A DNA stretch of 64,000 bases from Bolinopsis microptera (Eukaryota > Ctenophora > Tentaculata > Lobata > Bolinopsidae), in assembly GCF_026151205.1 (NCBI RefSeq), contig NC_087084.1, positions 4,395,538 to 4,459,537 on the forward strand. Reading direction: 5' to 3'. The notes beneath the pieces are model-generated. The model was not told the origin of the DNA. It made no database searches and saw nothing but the letters and a program-made list of their open reading frames with translations. Made by a program: the position numbers and the translations under genes. Of this stretch, positions 41,901-52,338 are shown one piece after another (the stretch's first letter is position 1; each line of letters begins with the position of its first letter).

Positions 41901-44900
41901 CCAATTTTTGTTGCAATCGGAGGTCGGGAAGGATACTTAATATCTATTTGTTTGAAGGAAAATTGTGCTGGCCGAAATTAGCGCTAAAAAACCATTCTAC
42001 AGTCGGAACGCGCGGCTCACTGTCGATGGCACACTACCTAGTTATACTACATACCGTACAAACTTTTCATCATAGTATATAACGAACAAACAATCCTACA
42101 TTTCCAGAAATGGAATGAGAGTTCCAAGAGTGATGAAACACTTAATGTTAATGCTTATCAAATGATAACGCCAACAGTATCCTCTTGTCCTTGATTTTTT
42201 TCTTTTGGCCCAGGGACGAAACATAGCCGAATTTGAACAAACTATCTACAGTAACAATTTAATCCCTTTGATATCGATTGCCACCCATGCCAAGCCGGGT
42301 TGCAACGAAAGCTTAATAGATAATATTTTAGTGAACTCTACTGAGCGTGTCTTAGGATCTGGAATTCTTGAATCCAAGATTTCCCATCATAACCCCATCT
42401 TCTGTTTCATATCGTGTAATACTAAAGAGAGTCCAAATGATGCCAAACTTAAACCTAAGTATGATTACTGTGAGTCTAATATAGAAAGCTTCCTTAATGA
42501 TATCGGAAGGGATATCTACCAATCGAACTTTTCGTATGATGAGGAAGGTTTTGAAAAATTTGTCGAAACTGTCCATGAAAAAATCGAACTGAATTTCAAA
42601 GTGGACTCTACTGCTGGTTTTCAATCAAAACGCAATAGATTGATGAATCCATGGATCACTTCTGCGTTAATTAAATCTGTGTTTACTAAAGGCTTTCACT
42701 ACAAGCGATGGAAGGCTTCGTGTACAAAAATCAACCCATTAGGTGAGGAAACTTTATATCTCAAGTATAAGGAGTATCGCTCTATCCTAAACAAAGCTAT
42801 AAAATCTGCGAAAAAAGCCCACTATGGGAAAAAATTTGAACTTGCTAAAGGAAATATTAAAAAAACCTGGGAATTGATTAACGAACTCAGGGGTAAATCT
42901 AAAAAAGATATAAAAGCATCATTCTTAATTGATGGTAGAATTGTAACTGAACGCCGTGAGATTGCTAACGGATTTAACATCTACTTCTCGTCTATTGCTC
43001 GTACTCTTAATTCAAAAGTTCAATCTTCTGTACCATCTCGTACGGTAACTGATGGCAATTTCAATAAAAAGAAGTTTAAGCAATACCTCAAGGGCAGAGA
43101 AAGAATAGTGAACTCTTTTTTTCTCAGCCCCTGTGACGAGGAAGAGATAAGTAAAATTATTGGTAGCCTTGAAAATGGGAAGGCAAGTGATATCTCTGTT
43201 AAAGTCTTAAAAAAGAGTGTAAATTATCTGTCTGGTCACATCTCTAGATTCTTTAATTGGTTCTTGGACAATGGGGTCTTTCCAAACAAGCTTAAAACGG
43301 GCTCTATTACACCAATCTATAAAAAAGGAGACTCACGATGCCTTGATAACTATAGACCTGTTTCTACATTACCGATATTTGGAAAAATACTTGAAAAAAT
43401 AATTTATAATAGGTTATATAATTACCTCAGTGCTATGAACGTGATTTATGATCGACAATTTGGTTTTAGAAAACAACACTCAACATCTCATGCCGTAAAC
43501 TATTCTGTCAATAAAATACTTAATGAGATTGAACAGAAAAATCATGTAATTGGAATATTTATTGATCTAAGTAAAGCATTTGACACAATTGAGCACGATA
43601 AACTCCTGCATAAACTTGAACACTATGGAGTAAGAGGTATTGCACTAAAAACTCTTGCTAGCTATCTAACAAACCGTAGCCAAGTAACTTCTTTTCAAAC
43701 TGAAAAATCGGACAAGTGTTCAGTTGAGTATGGTGTACCCCAGGGGTCAGTGTTAGGACCTCTACTATTTCTGATTTATATAAATGATATTGTGAGCTCC
43801 TCAAGCTTGGCTGAATTCGTCCTGTTTGCTGATGATACAAATATTTTTGTGATAGGTAGTTCAGCACAGGAAGCTTTTGAAAAAGCTAATCATGTAATGA
43901 AACAGGTCAGTAACTATATGGAGTCTAACAAGTTACATATAAATGCAGGGAAAAGTTGTTACATGCATTTTCAGCCAGGTTTGTCAAGAGCAACACAGAC
44001 CTGTGCCAGAACACGGCCCTTTAACAGGAATCTAACGATTTTAATAGATGGCAAAAAAGCTAGAAAAAGTTCAATGTACAAAGTTTCTTGGGGTGATAAT
44101 AGACGAACAGCTAAGCTGGGAACCACATCTTAATCATTTATCTTTAAAGCTGAACTCCAGTATTGTATCGATTAAGAGAATTTGCAAATTCATTCCCAAA
44201 TCTGAATATTTGAAACTATACAATGCTCTTTTTATGTCACATCTTAGCTATTGTATAAGTTGCTGGGGTGGGATCCCTAAACATAAGCTGAATAAAATCT
44301 TTGCAATTCAAAAACGATGTATAAGACTGCTATTTGGTAACATTCCCAATTTTGATCATAAGGAATACTATTTAACCTGTGCACGTTCAAGAACTTATAA
44401 CGAACATATGGCTAGCAAGAACTACTGTCTTGAACACACTAAACCGCTATTCACTGAGCAGAAAATTATGAACCTGGAGAATCTGCACATGTACCATACA
44501 TTTATGGAACTATTCAAAATTCTTAAATTTGATGTCCCCCAGTCGATTAAAGATCTTTTCAAGTTCTGTCCTAGAAATGAAAAACTTCGTCTGATTGTCC
44601 CATTACTGAGGTTGGATATCTCCCAACAGAACTTTTTGTACACCTCTACGAAAATTTGGAATGACCTCAGCCCCTATGTATTCGAAATATGTGATGCTAA
44701 TGTAGATGGGATAATAATCCCGGGTTCTTCCAAGAATTCAGACTTGTCAGCCTCGTCAGGTGTTATTAAATCTAACCTTAAAAAGCACTTGCTATCCCTC
44801 CAAAATCGAGATGACCCTAATACATGGTAATTGGTAACTAATTTATATTATATCTCAAATTCTAAATCCGGTACGGCTCTGCACACATGATATCTCTCTC

Positions 44901-47900
44901 TGCCATGAAACATGGCTAACCTTTTAAACTATAACTTAAAACTTAAACCTAAACTAAAACTCAACTGGGCTCTCCTATGTCACCAAACTAAACCAATAAG
45001 TAATTTTAGATTGTTATATTTTTCTATATAGTTTATATAACAAGTATATTGACGTAGTGGATGGTTGAGGGGGTTTCAAGCACAGGTCACTCTCAAATCC
45101 TAAAGATAAGCAGTGGCCTTCGGCACTTGAAACCTCTTCAAACCTCCCCTGATATATTAATTATTGACATTGTTTGATTGTGCCGTAAAAATAAATATTT
45201 GTTTTATTAAATATTTGTTTTATTATTTGATCAGAGGAAATTGAAATTTCATCCGGTGTGGAGTGAAAGCGTCAAGCAAATAAGTGTGGACTTAAAATAT
45301 ATTCCATCGACCTATATAAGTGTTATGGACCTTTATTTTTAATGAGATAAAAAGTGACTATCAAAGAATACTATTAGTTTTTTCCTTTTGACCACGGTCA
45401 TGCTAGTAGTAGTATCATCATAAAAACACTTAAAAGTCGTATCGTTGAATAATGTTCTAAATACTAAAATATCAGCACAATTCAATAATTCAATTAATGT
45501 TCTAATTATTTTAGAATAACATAAGAACATAGCATTATAACCAATACTTTAATTCAGATTCATAAATTGTCCGTTATTTCAGACGATGATTTTTTTCTTC
45601 CTCCTTATTTTTAAATTTGGTTTCATAATAATTGTTTGCTTCTTTAAAAAGTTTGTATCTAATATCTTTAAAACATAACAGTATACGTAATAATCAGCAA
45701 AAATAATAACGATATTAGTGTATAGTAATACCTTATTCAAAATTAGCCTTTCGATCAATCTTAGTCAAAGATGCAAAATATATAGGTACCATCCTTTTGA
45801 CGATTGTTCTCCATTCGAAGTGAATTTCAACTAATTGTTATTATTATAAATCTACATTGAAAACGTCAAGAGACCGACTGTAGCGGTTTACCAGAACATC
45901 TAAACATCTAAAACTAAGGCTTGGAATCTCAGTAAGAGCAGATGCTTGTAAAAACTTTTAAACGATTAAATGGTACATCATCGTTCAGTAACATTAAATT
46001 TAGATCCATGATGTACTTCCCGTCTGTTGAAGTGTAATTTTTGTAGTTCCTATAAAGGAGGAACTACAACACAACAAGCGCCCTGTTAAGTCCTGAAGGG
46101 ACTGTTGAATAACCAATAGTGATAAATAATAGTAATGATTAACTTAACAATAATTGATAAATAATTAATTTAATAATAAACACCGTCTAACTGCAAGAAG
46201 CATCAGGACCCATGTGCTAAGCTACTTTATAAACCCCTCCGGGATAGAATAAGATTCTGATAATCCCGGCTCCCGCTAAATAGATTCTGATAATCCCGGC
46301 TCCCGCTGTTAGTTTTTTCCCGCTGAATAAATAACCCCGGCACAGCTTTTATAATCCCGCCCCGCTAATTTGGCTCAACAAGATTTGTTTTGTTTTGATA
46401 TTCCATGAGAATTTCAACCGCGTACTGTCGCGTGTTTTGATGACGTGTATCACGTGACTAACTACTACGACGCGCATTGGTAAAAAATGTCACGTGACCT
46501 ATGGCTTAACGTAAGAACTACAGGGTGGCCCATAAGTGACTACCCACACGCAACCTCTTAATAACTCACGTAATTCGTCTCCAAATTGCACCAAAATTTC
46601 AGAGATTATAGATATGGGTCAAACTTAGATTTCCTGAAAGTTTCGTAAGCCACGCCCAATTACAGTGGGCGTGGCGTGACACTCCCTCTTTTTCACTATT
46701 GTCTTCATAAAATGAGAACGCTTTAAGCTAAGAACTCAAAATTTTTTGCACACATTTGGCTTGATAATTGAAAACCTTTCCCAAAGTTTCAAGTTCATTG
46801 GTTAAAATATGGCTGAGTTATGACCATTTCAAAACTCATCGGATACGTGATCCGAGCACTCAGTCAGTGATCTCGTCACTTGGTTAATGGCCTGTTTGGC
46901 TCACATGCACCGCTTGATTGGTTGCAGCCTGCTTATGGGCCGGCCTATACAGCTGACTGCACCTAAAACGCTATCACACGAATTTATGGTGGTGTCACCA
47001 TTTCAGGGCTTGTTAGCCCTGCTAGTCACAGGTTCCTTACAATCAATAAAAAGGAATGAACCATCCATTGAATCATTGAACCGGGCCTACCGAATCACAA
47101 AGAAACACAAACTTTTGGACCGTGATTTCCAATCGAGGATAGATTTCGCCAACACATTCCTGTCCAAGCAAAATGTGGATCCCTACTTTGAGGACGAAAT
47201 CTGGTACAGCGACAAGGCCATATAAACGGATATGTCAACTCCCAGAATGCAATTCACTGGGGCTCTACTAGACCGGATGAAGTGGTGGAGAGAACGGCTT
47301 TTCCTGAAAAGTCACGATCTGGTTTTTATCCTAAAAATTTGTGTTTCCCTTTCTAGCAAAGTCATCATCGGTATCCAATCAAAGCCTAACGAACCTCATT
47401 AATACACGCTAACGCCTTACTCTTGATCAGATTGGGTGACGAGATCACTAATTGAGTGCAAATATCACTGACTGAGTGCTCGGATCACATATCCGATGGA
47501 TTTTAAAATGGTCATAACTCAGCCATATTTTAACCAATGAACTTGAAACTTTTGGAAAAGTTTTCAATTATCAAGCCAAATGTGTGCAAAAAATTTTGAG
47601 TTCTTAGCTTAAAGCGTTCTCATTTTATGAAGACAATAGTGAAAAAGAGGGAGTGTCACGCCACGCCCACTGTAATTGGGCGTGGCTTACGAAACTTTCA
47701 GGAAATCTAAGTTTGACCCATATCTATAATCTCTGAAATTTTGGTGCAATTTGGAGACGAATTACGTGAGTTATTAAGAGGTTGCGTGTGGGTAGTCACT
47801 TATGGGCCACCCTAAATACACTCGATCTACGTATCGGTCTAATTGCAGGCGCTGGCAAAACTCCAGCACACTACATTCTTACATTACTTAAACTCTTACA

Positions 47901-50110
47901 TTAATTGGACCAGTTCCAAAACTTGTCTCGACGGTTACATTTGATTTTGTCCGGTTCGGTTAATTTTGTCGAGTTTGATATATATATAATAAGCCATGTA
48001 TTATAGTCGTCTACTTTGATGAACTTCATGACACGATATCATTATTAGCTTTTATCGCTTGCCAGGCTTAACTCGACGCCCCTTATCGATATTCATATTC
48101 ATTCAACGTTCTGACTGAGGAATAGTGTTTAGATATAACGCCAATTTCAAAAGTCATAGTACCTTAGTTGTATTTATTTGGAAGTCCCCAATTCCATTTC
48201 ATATTTTCCATAATGATCTCATATAGCTAGAATTAAGAGTAAAATGTCAAATTTGTTGGTCCTAGCACTAACCCGGAGGGGCTTATAACACATAACACCG
48301 GCACGCTTAAGTTATATTAAAATAACCCCTCGTGCTAAAGCACGTCGGGGTTATTTTCATAATAATCCCTCGTGCTTCGCACTCGAAATTATTATAAATT
48401 TTTCCCGCGCGTCGCGGGAAAAATTGAAATATAATCCCTGCGCATGCCGGGGTTATGTGTGTTATAAATTCATCGCCTCTGCCGGCCAACAGAATATGAT
48501 AGCGAAATAAAAGTAATTAACTGATGCTAGGAATCTCAGTAAGAGCCCCTGTGCACGTGTTGATTTATAAATGGCACAGTCCACGTGCCGGGCATTATCT
48601 CGTCTTTTGTGGTAAAAACAGTCGTTTCATTGCGTTAATATTATCAGCTGGCGAAGTAATTTGCTCTCGTAGTGGTCGTTAGGATAGCTCCAAAGGATGG
48701 TTGTGATATTTGTAAATCATTATCTCACTGCAAGAAGACTTTAAATCAGAACAGATGGTGTTGGTCTCCTTCTGAAAATTTCAATTTTATAATATTTTCC
48801 GATCCTTCGTCACCCTCGAGCAAATCTACTGGAGACATGGAACAAAGATCATTTTATTTAATCATAAAAAGATTTTGTATTAGTTTTTTATTAGTACGTA
48901 CCGTACAACCACTTTTAAGAACGAAATTTTTCTGAAAAAATTGTGTCCGTTTTTCACCTTATTTTGCTATCGTTGTAGAATTGGCAGGTATATACATATA
49001 TAATTGGCAGGTATATATACAATTTTCAAACCACGATTTTGGTACCAGTGAATGCTAAAGTCGAATTAACCATTTTTAAGACAATTAATTAATTTGAATA
49101 ACTGCAATTATATTCAATAGGAGTACGTACAGTCATTCTATTCTAATGATGGAAATAAGAATGCGGCGACATAATTTTTGGTGCCCGTACCGCCATTTTA
49201 AGTTTTCCTGTTATTATTTTTTCACGAAAGTCGGACTTTCATCGAAAACCCATCTATCGTACTTTATAACCAATTTTATTAGTACGTACGGTACAGCCAT
49301 TTTTAAAAGTACGTACTTTACGAACTTCTCATCATAGATCTAAACTTATCTCACAAAACAGATTGATTCACAAATTAATTTCAGAAATCTAATCTTTGAC
49401 ATTCTGCTTAAATAAGTATAGATTGCCCGATTACACTATGAAATTAATTTCAGAAGTTTGATGTCCATCACACCTGGAACACAGGAGAAGGAGAGTCAGA
49501 TGTCTCTAGACCTGCCTCAACTGCTCCTAGTGTTGTAGGGACCCCCGTACCAGCTACCACCCACACTCCGAACCAGGTATACATTACTGCAGATAACATC
49601 TCCTTAATTCATAGTGAGCAGTGACACAACAGTAACTGACTTACTGATACTTTTACTGAAATTTTCAAGCTGTTTTTAAATATTTGTAGATATCACAGGA
49701 AGAGAATCTTCCTGAGGGAGATGTAAGCGAAGATAAAACCAGTTATGATTCCGAACCGGACAAAGAAGTAGAAGTTAAACTTGATGCCCCTGATTTAGAT
49801 AGGGTCACTGTTAGTATTGGATTGATAATTATCTTTATTAGTACGGCATATTATCGGAGAAGGCATTTTAAACACTAACTTAATGTTATGGTTTTTTTCA
49901 AAATGTCGGAAAGCGCGCCCTCGAACTTCAACCATCTTTATTGATATTTTGATATTTTTACTCTATGTGTTTCAGGTTGCCTCACCTACTGCTGATCATA
50001 CATTTAAAGACTTGAGGAGCACGAAAGTGGCAACTGTCGCGACCCCGAGACCGAGGAAACGGAGACTGAAGGCCAGATTCTTGCTGAAGAAGAGACAAGG
50101 GGGTGCTTAG
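38911..50110 (+). CDS. Seven-exon gene for a 257-residue coiled-coil protein with basic tail, unknown family
   Basis: Exons: 38911-39012, 39478-39551, 39781-39914, 40140-40225, 49454-49576, 49690-49809, 49976-50110. They sum to 774 bp, all phases agree and the end is TAG. Sites are good (ACGAG|GTGAGA, TCCTCCCAG|A, GCG|GTAAGT, ATTTCAG|A, GTTTCAG|G). An in-frame TAA two codons upstream supports the ATG. Residues 1-75 are heptad-like (VAQLESKVEFMMENLFTKID, then EMLRQEISLLRIRLQEM), so a coiled coil is likely. The middle has LWKKLNKTYKTPKPQNLVDV, then a Ser/Thr/Pro and acidic linker. The last 25 residues are strongly basic (TPRPRKRRLKARFLLKKRQ), a candidate nuclear or nucleic-acid-binding tail. 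Intron 4 (40226-49453) is 9.2 kb and full of transposons, unlike the other introns (114-465 bp). Function not recognised. Confidence 0.62.
39341..39370 (+). CDS. Possible 30-bp microexon in intron 1 of the seven-exon gene
   Basis: Bounded by atcgtcccag| and |gtgagg, it reads ITCKIDRVCE in phase 0/0, so it could be included without frame change. Its first 9 bases copy the start of exon 2 (atctcctgc) and its last 21 copy the end of exon 1 (aagatagacagcatatacgag). The neighbouring intron is duplicated too: a third partial copy (tacgaggtgagaaaggattc) lies at 39228-39250. It may be a real alternative exon or a by-product of the tandem duplication. Confidence 0.4.
40373..40850 (+). mobile_element. 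TIR element family 2, left-intact copy
   Basis: Starts TA-AGATGAGAAGTACGTACCG, the same outer bases as the 19430 element, then a different body rich in gtacgtaccgtac. Homology to the 48890-49337 copy runs from about 40432 to acagccatttttt near 40846 and stops without a right terminus. It lies in intron 4 of the seven-exon gene. Confidence 0.75.
40851..42199. other. Intronic sequence, probably old transposon debris
   Basis: Contains a CG repeat (cgcgcgcgcg near 40992) and an abrupt change of sequence character at agggggtgcaccataaaat (41441). No coding region seen. Confidence 0.35.
42200..45230 (+). mobile_element. 5'-truncated LINE (jockey/CR1-like clade)
   Basis: A 3-kb element in sense orientation within intron 4 of the seven-exon gene. 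It begins inside the endonuclease domain, contains a full reverse transcriptase and C-terminal region, and ends with a 3' tail of two aaatatttgttttatt units after AATAAA near 45190. A repetitive 3' tail rather than pure poly(A) is typical of CR1/L2-like LINEs. Clade assignment is by general motif impression only. Confidence 0.8.
42205..44830 (+). pseudogene. LINE ORF2 remnant: endonuclease end plus reverse transcriptase, frameshifted
   Basis: Frame 1 (42205-44133) starts in the last part of an APE endonuclease (SLIDNILVN, then KISHHNPIF where the usual SDH reads SHH). The RT follows: TPIYKKGD, YRPVSTLPIFGKILEK, the Asp motif GIFIDLSKAFDTI, GVPQGSVLGPLLFLIYIND and the catalytic FADDTNIF near residue 541. 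At an A-run around 44050-44060 the coding frame shifts. The continuation (44048-44830, KLEKVQCTKFLGVIIDEQLS to the TAA at 44828) carries the usual thumb/C-terminal region (YCISCWGGIP, IQKRCIRLLF). The 5' truncation, the shift and the SHH change together indicate a dead copy. Confidence 0.85.
45231..46244. other. Intronic; Helitron relic at 45335-45406 and a small hairpin
   Basis: gtgactatcaaagaatacta..gaccacggtcatgctag matches the 3' end of the 17928/18234 Helitron-like family, ending CTAG at 45403-45406. A hairpin ttgtagttcct/aggaactacaa lies near 46038-46067. Nothing else. Confidence 0.5.
46252..46370. repeat. 30-bp tandem repeat with cccggctcccgct core
   Basis: agattctgataatcccggct occurs at 46252 and 46282 (period 30), followed by diverged gtccccgc-type relatives (aataaccccggcac, ataatcccgccccgc). 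The ataatccc/ggggttat vocabulary is shared with the hairpin cluster at 48319-48456. Confidence 0.65.
46521..47813. mobile_element. Tc1/mariner-like element with about 360-bp TIRs
   Basis: The left end cagggtggcccataagtgac and right end gtcacttatgggccaccct are inverted. Complementarity continues for about 360 bp (46521-46880 against 47438-47813), including cacgcccaattacagtgggc. Flanking TA on the left fits a TA target, though the right side is altered. The 560-bp interior carries a transposase fragment. It lies in intron 4 of the seven-exon gene. Confidence 0.8.
46887..47225 (+). pseudogene. Truncated transposase fragment inside the long-TIR element
   Basis: The readable part is RITKKHKLLDRDFQSRIDFA then NTFLSKQNVDPYFEDEIWYSDKAI. 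This matches the region preceding and including the first catalytic Asp of Tc1/IS630-type DDE transposases (R..R..FA..L......F...I.FSD). The frame then stops, and no second or third acidic residue follows. The first part of the frame (up to about residue 65) is not recognisable. It cannot be functional. Confidence 0.6.
47814..48318. other. Intronic, no feature recognised
   Basis: Nothing supported. Confidence 0.4.
48319..48456. repeat. Four consecutive hairpins
   Basis: HP1 48319-48357 (AATAACCCC..GGGGTTATT with inner CGTGC/GCACG), HP2 about 48359-48394 (aataat..attatt around cgtgcttcgcac), HP3 48397-48425 (AATTTTTCCCGCG/CGCGGGAAAAATT) and HP4 48431-48456 (ATAATCCC..GGGGTTAT). They follow one another without spacers and share the same stem vocabulary, so they may be repeated diverged copies of one palindromic unit. 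Confidence 0.8.
48460..48889. other. Intronic, no feature recognised
   Basis: A short open stretch at 48672-48860 has no splice context. Confidence 0.35.
48890..49337 (+). mobile_element. TIR element family 2, right-intact copy
   Basis: Homologous to 40432-40850 over its whole shared body (attgtgtccgtttttcacct, ccacgattttggtaccagtg, cgaaagtcggactttcatcg). It ends with the inverted terminus acgaacttctcatcat. The left about 60 bp are missing. It lies 114 bp before exon 5 of the seven-exon gene. Confidence 0.75.
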
Positions 50111-50419
50111 ATGAAATCATTGTAATAATATTATAATAACATAATATTATAAGTCATAGTATAAAGTGCATGTTTTCAAAGACCGGTTTCACTGTTAACA
50201 GCTGAAGAAAGAGCAACATAAGTGAAAGACAAGATTGTGTCAGCGAAAATATCATTTCAAGAGCAAACTGTAGAATGATAGAATGTGCAACATCGTAATA
50301 TAAACTCCTTCATGACGATGTCTAAGACTAAAGTTCCTTGTAAATGTAAACGTCTGAATCAATTGAATTGAATTCTTCATTTAAATCGGCTGTTATATCT
50401 TTGGTTTGGATTAATGTTT
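50111..50419. other. 3' flank of the seven-exon gene
   Basis: AT-rich, probably including the 3' UTR. No coding exon. Confidence 0.4.
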
Positions 50420-50750
50420 TTTGATACGATTAAAACTTTCTTTCGAAGAATACTACTATAGCTTCCTATATATACTATGCAACTATAATTTATATATATA
50501 TACATAGTTGCACAGCTAACACGTGCACACTGCACGTGCAATTAATATCGGATCGAAATTTTGATCGGTTTTGTTGATATTACGTTGTGTTCAGTGCGAG
50601 ATATATTTTTATGGGCTGTATCATGTATGTTAAGTTGTGATGCAGATTGATATTTTTTGAAGCAATAAAAACTGACTACCAAAGAATACTACTACAGTAT
50701 TACTGTATTACCTTAAGTTTAACTTACCTCGTGTGACCATGGGCTTTTTT
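50420..50750 (+). mobile_element. Decayed Helitron-like copies
   Basis: Segment 50505-50750 matches the body and 3' part of the 18234 element (tcggttttgttgatattacg, then the gaccatgggctt end). A shorter 3' piece (cgaagaatactactatagc) precedes it at 50430-50475. Again two copies lie in tandem, but both are degraded. Confidence 0.65.
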
Positions 50751-50754
50751 ATTA

Positions 50755-51279
50755 TATATGTATATATTTATAATAAACCTGTCTATCGAGGTCTTTCGAT
50801 TATAAATTAGGAAATAAGTGGTTTGATTTAAAGATCCGGTAATTAATTAAATGGTCCAAAACTTAAAAAGTTGCAACACAAGTAAGCCTGCAGTGCAATC
50901 CGGTGAGAATATACTTACTTTTATGAATGACCCCTAATGCTAATGGCAATTGGCATGGCTCCTGTTAAATGTATAGTTACAACTTTAAATAACTGAAAGA
51001 TTGTAATCACGTTATGAATGAGGCCTGATTATGACATTACACAAGCTGCGAGGAGATCATCACTTCCTTCACTGTATTTCACGGAGTGCCTAGGGGTCGT
51101 TCACTTATTACTTTGTTCCGTTTAAAGAAGCTTACATTAGCGAAATGTATCCACAATAGCTGTTTTTGAAGTGGATTGCGTAGAGGGGAGGGGGAGTCTG
51201 AAATAAACAAGCATTGGCTTACGTAACATGCATATGGTATATGAATATATCATGGTACCGGTCTCTTATCTCTTTGCAG
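50755..51279. other. No gene recognised
   Basis: Nothing supported. Confidence 0.35.
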
Positions 51280-51428
51280 CAAAAATGTTATATCAAATTT
51301 CTGGCACTATGTGCGCTTTCTGAGCAAATGTTTGTCGGGTATTCATTTTGTCCAAGATTTACTGATTTGAGTTTGGTGTTAGACGCTGATTTTGAATCAT
51401 CCCACATGATGAGATATATGCATGAAAG
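51280..51428 (+). CDS. Candidate internal exon, product unknown
   Basis: A strong acceptor (TCTTATCTCTTTGCAG|CAA) and a usable donor (GAAAG|GTGATT) bound 149 bp. It is open as QKCYIKFLALCALSEQMFVG, then YSFCPRFTDLSLVLDADFES and SHMMRYMHE (phase 0 to 2). A second acceptor at 51846 (CACGTTGCCTTGCCAG|TG) opens a sensible stretch (CIPFDFKFVLDTPLLKELPI) but in the wrong phase to join directly. In the joining phase it stops after 15 codons. The relation between the two exons and any parent gene is unresolved. Confidence 0.4.
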
Positions 51429-52338
51429 GTGATTTAATATTAAACAAAAAATATTCGCCATCAACCACTGCAATTTGACGTATAGTGGTCATCATTTCAA
51501 CAACTACCCTATTTTAGTTGTTGCCTCCCACGTAATTAGAATGATTTGCTCTACATGTTAACGGTTGGCTTGAACAGTTCAACTATTAACTGTTGATGCC
51601 CCACCTTATGTGTCGTTGCCACTCAATACCGTGTGATCTGTCGTTCGTCCCCGATGGTGTGCTGAAATTATAGAGAACCTTTTATTGAGCTATAAAATAT
51701 TTATAAGAATTATTATAGAATAAACGGTAAGTATTAAGTTTTCGATGTGTGAAACTAAATCATTACATTATAGTATGTTTTGAAAATTGTGTGTTTGTAA
51801 TCTTGAGATTTTCAATTCAAATAGTTACCTCACGTTGCCTTGCCAGTGTATTCCATTTGATTTTAAGTTTGTTCTTGATACGCCACTACTGAAGGAGCTC
51901 CCCATCCCCCTTAGTTCTAGTGAGCAGTTGAGATATTTAGTCCTCTCGCTTTATATTATCTTATTATACTAGCAGGAACCCGTATAATAATCCTGGACCA
52001 GGCAAAAGTCCTGCTCACATTGGGACACTGGCTAAGTTTCTCGATGTAATCCGACTTATATGACCCTAAATAACACAATTGACTCGGGTACACTTTTTCA
52101 CCAGTGGGGCATTTCTCGGAATCACGCCCTTTTTGACCGCACCCATATCGCGTCCCCCACTATAAATTATCTCGGCTTCTGATTGAGATACAGACCTCAG
52201 CCATGAACCAAAATGTGCCTAAGATGCATGTTTATATTAGTGCTATGAAGAGACTTAAGGCCTAAGAGACTTAGTTTTTGAGAAATCGCCAAAAATCCGA
52301 TTTTACTATACTATCAGTCTCGAGAGTAACAATTATCA

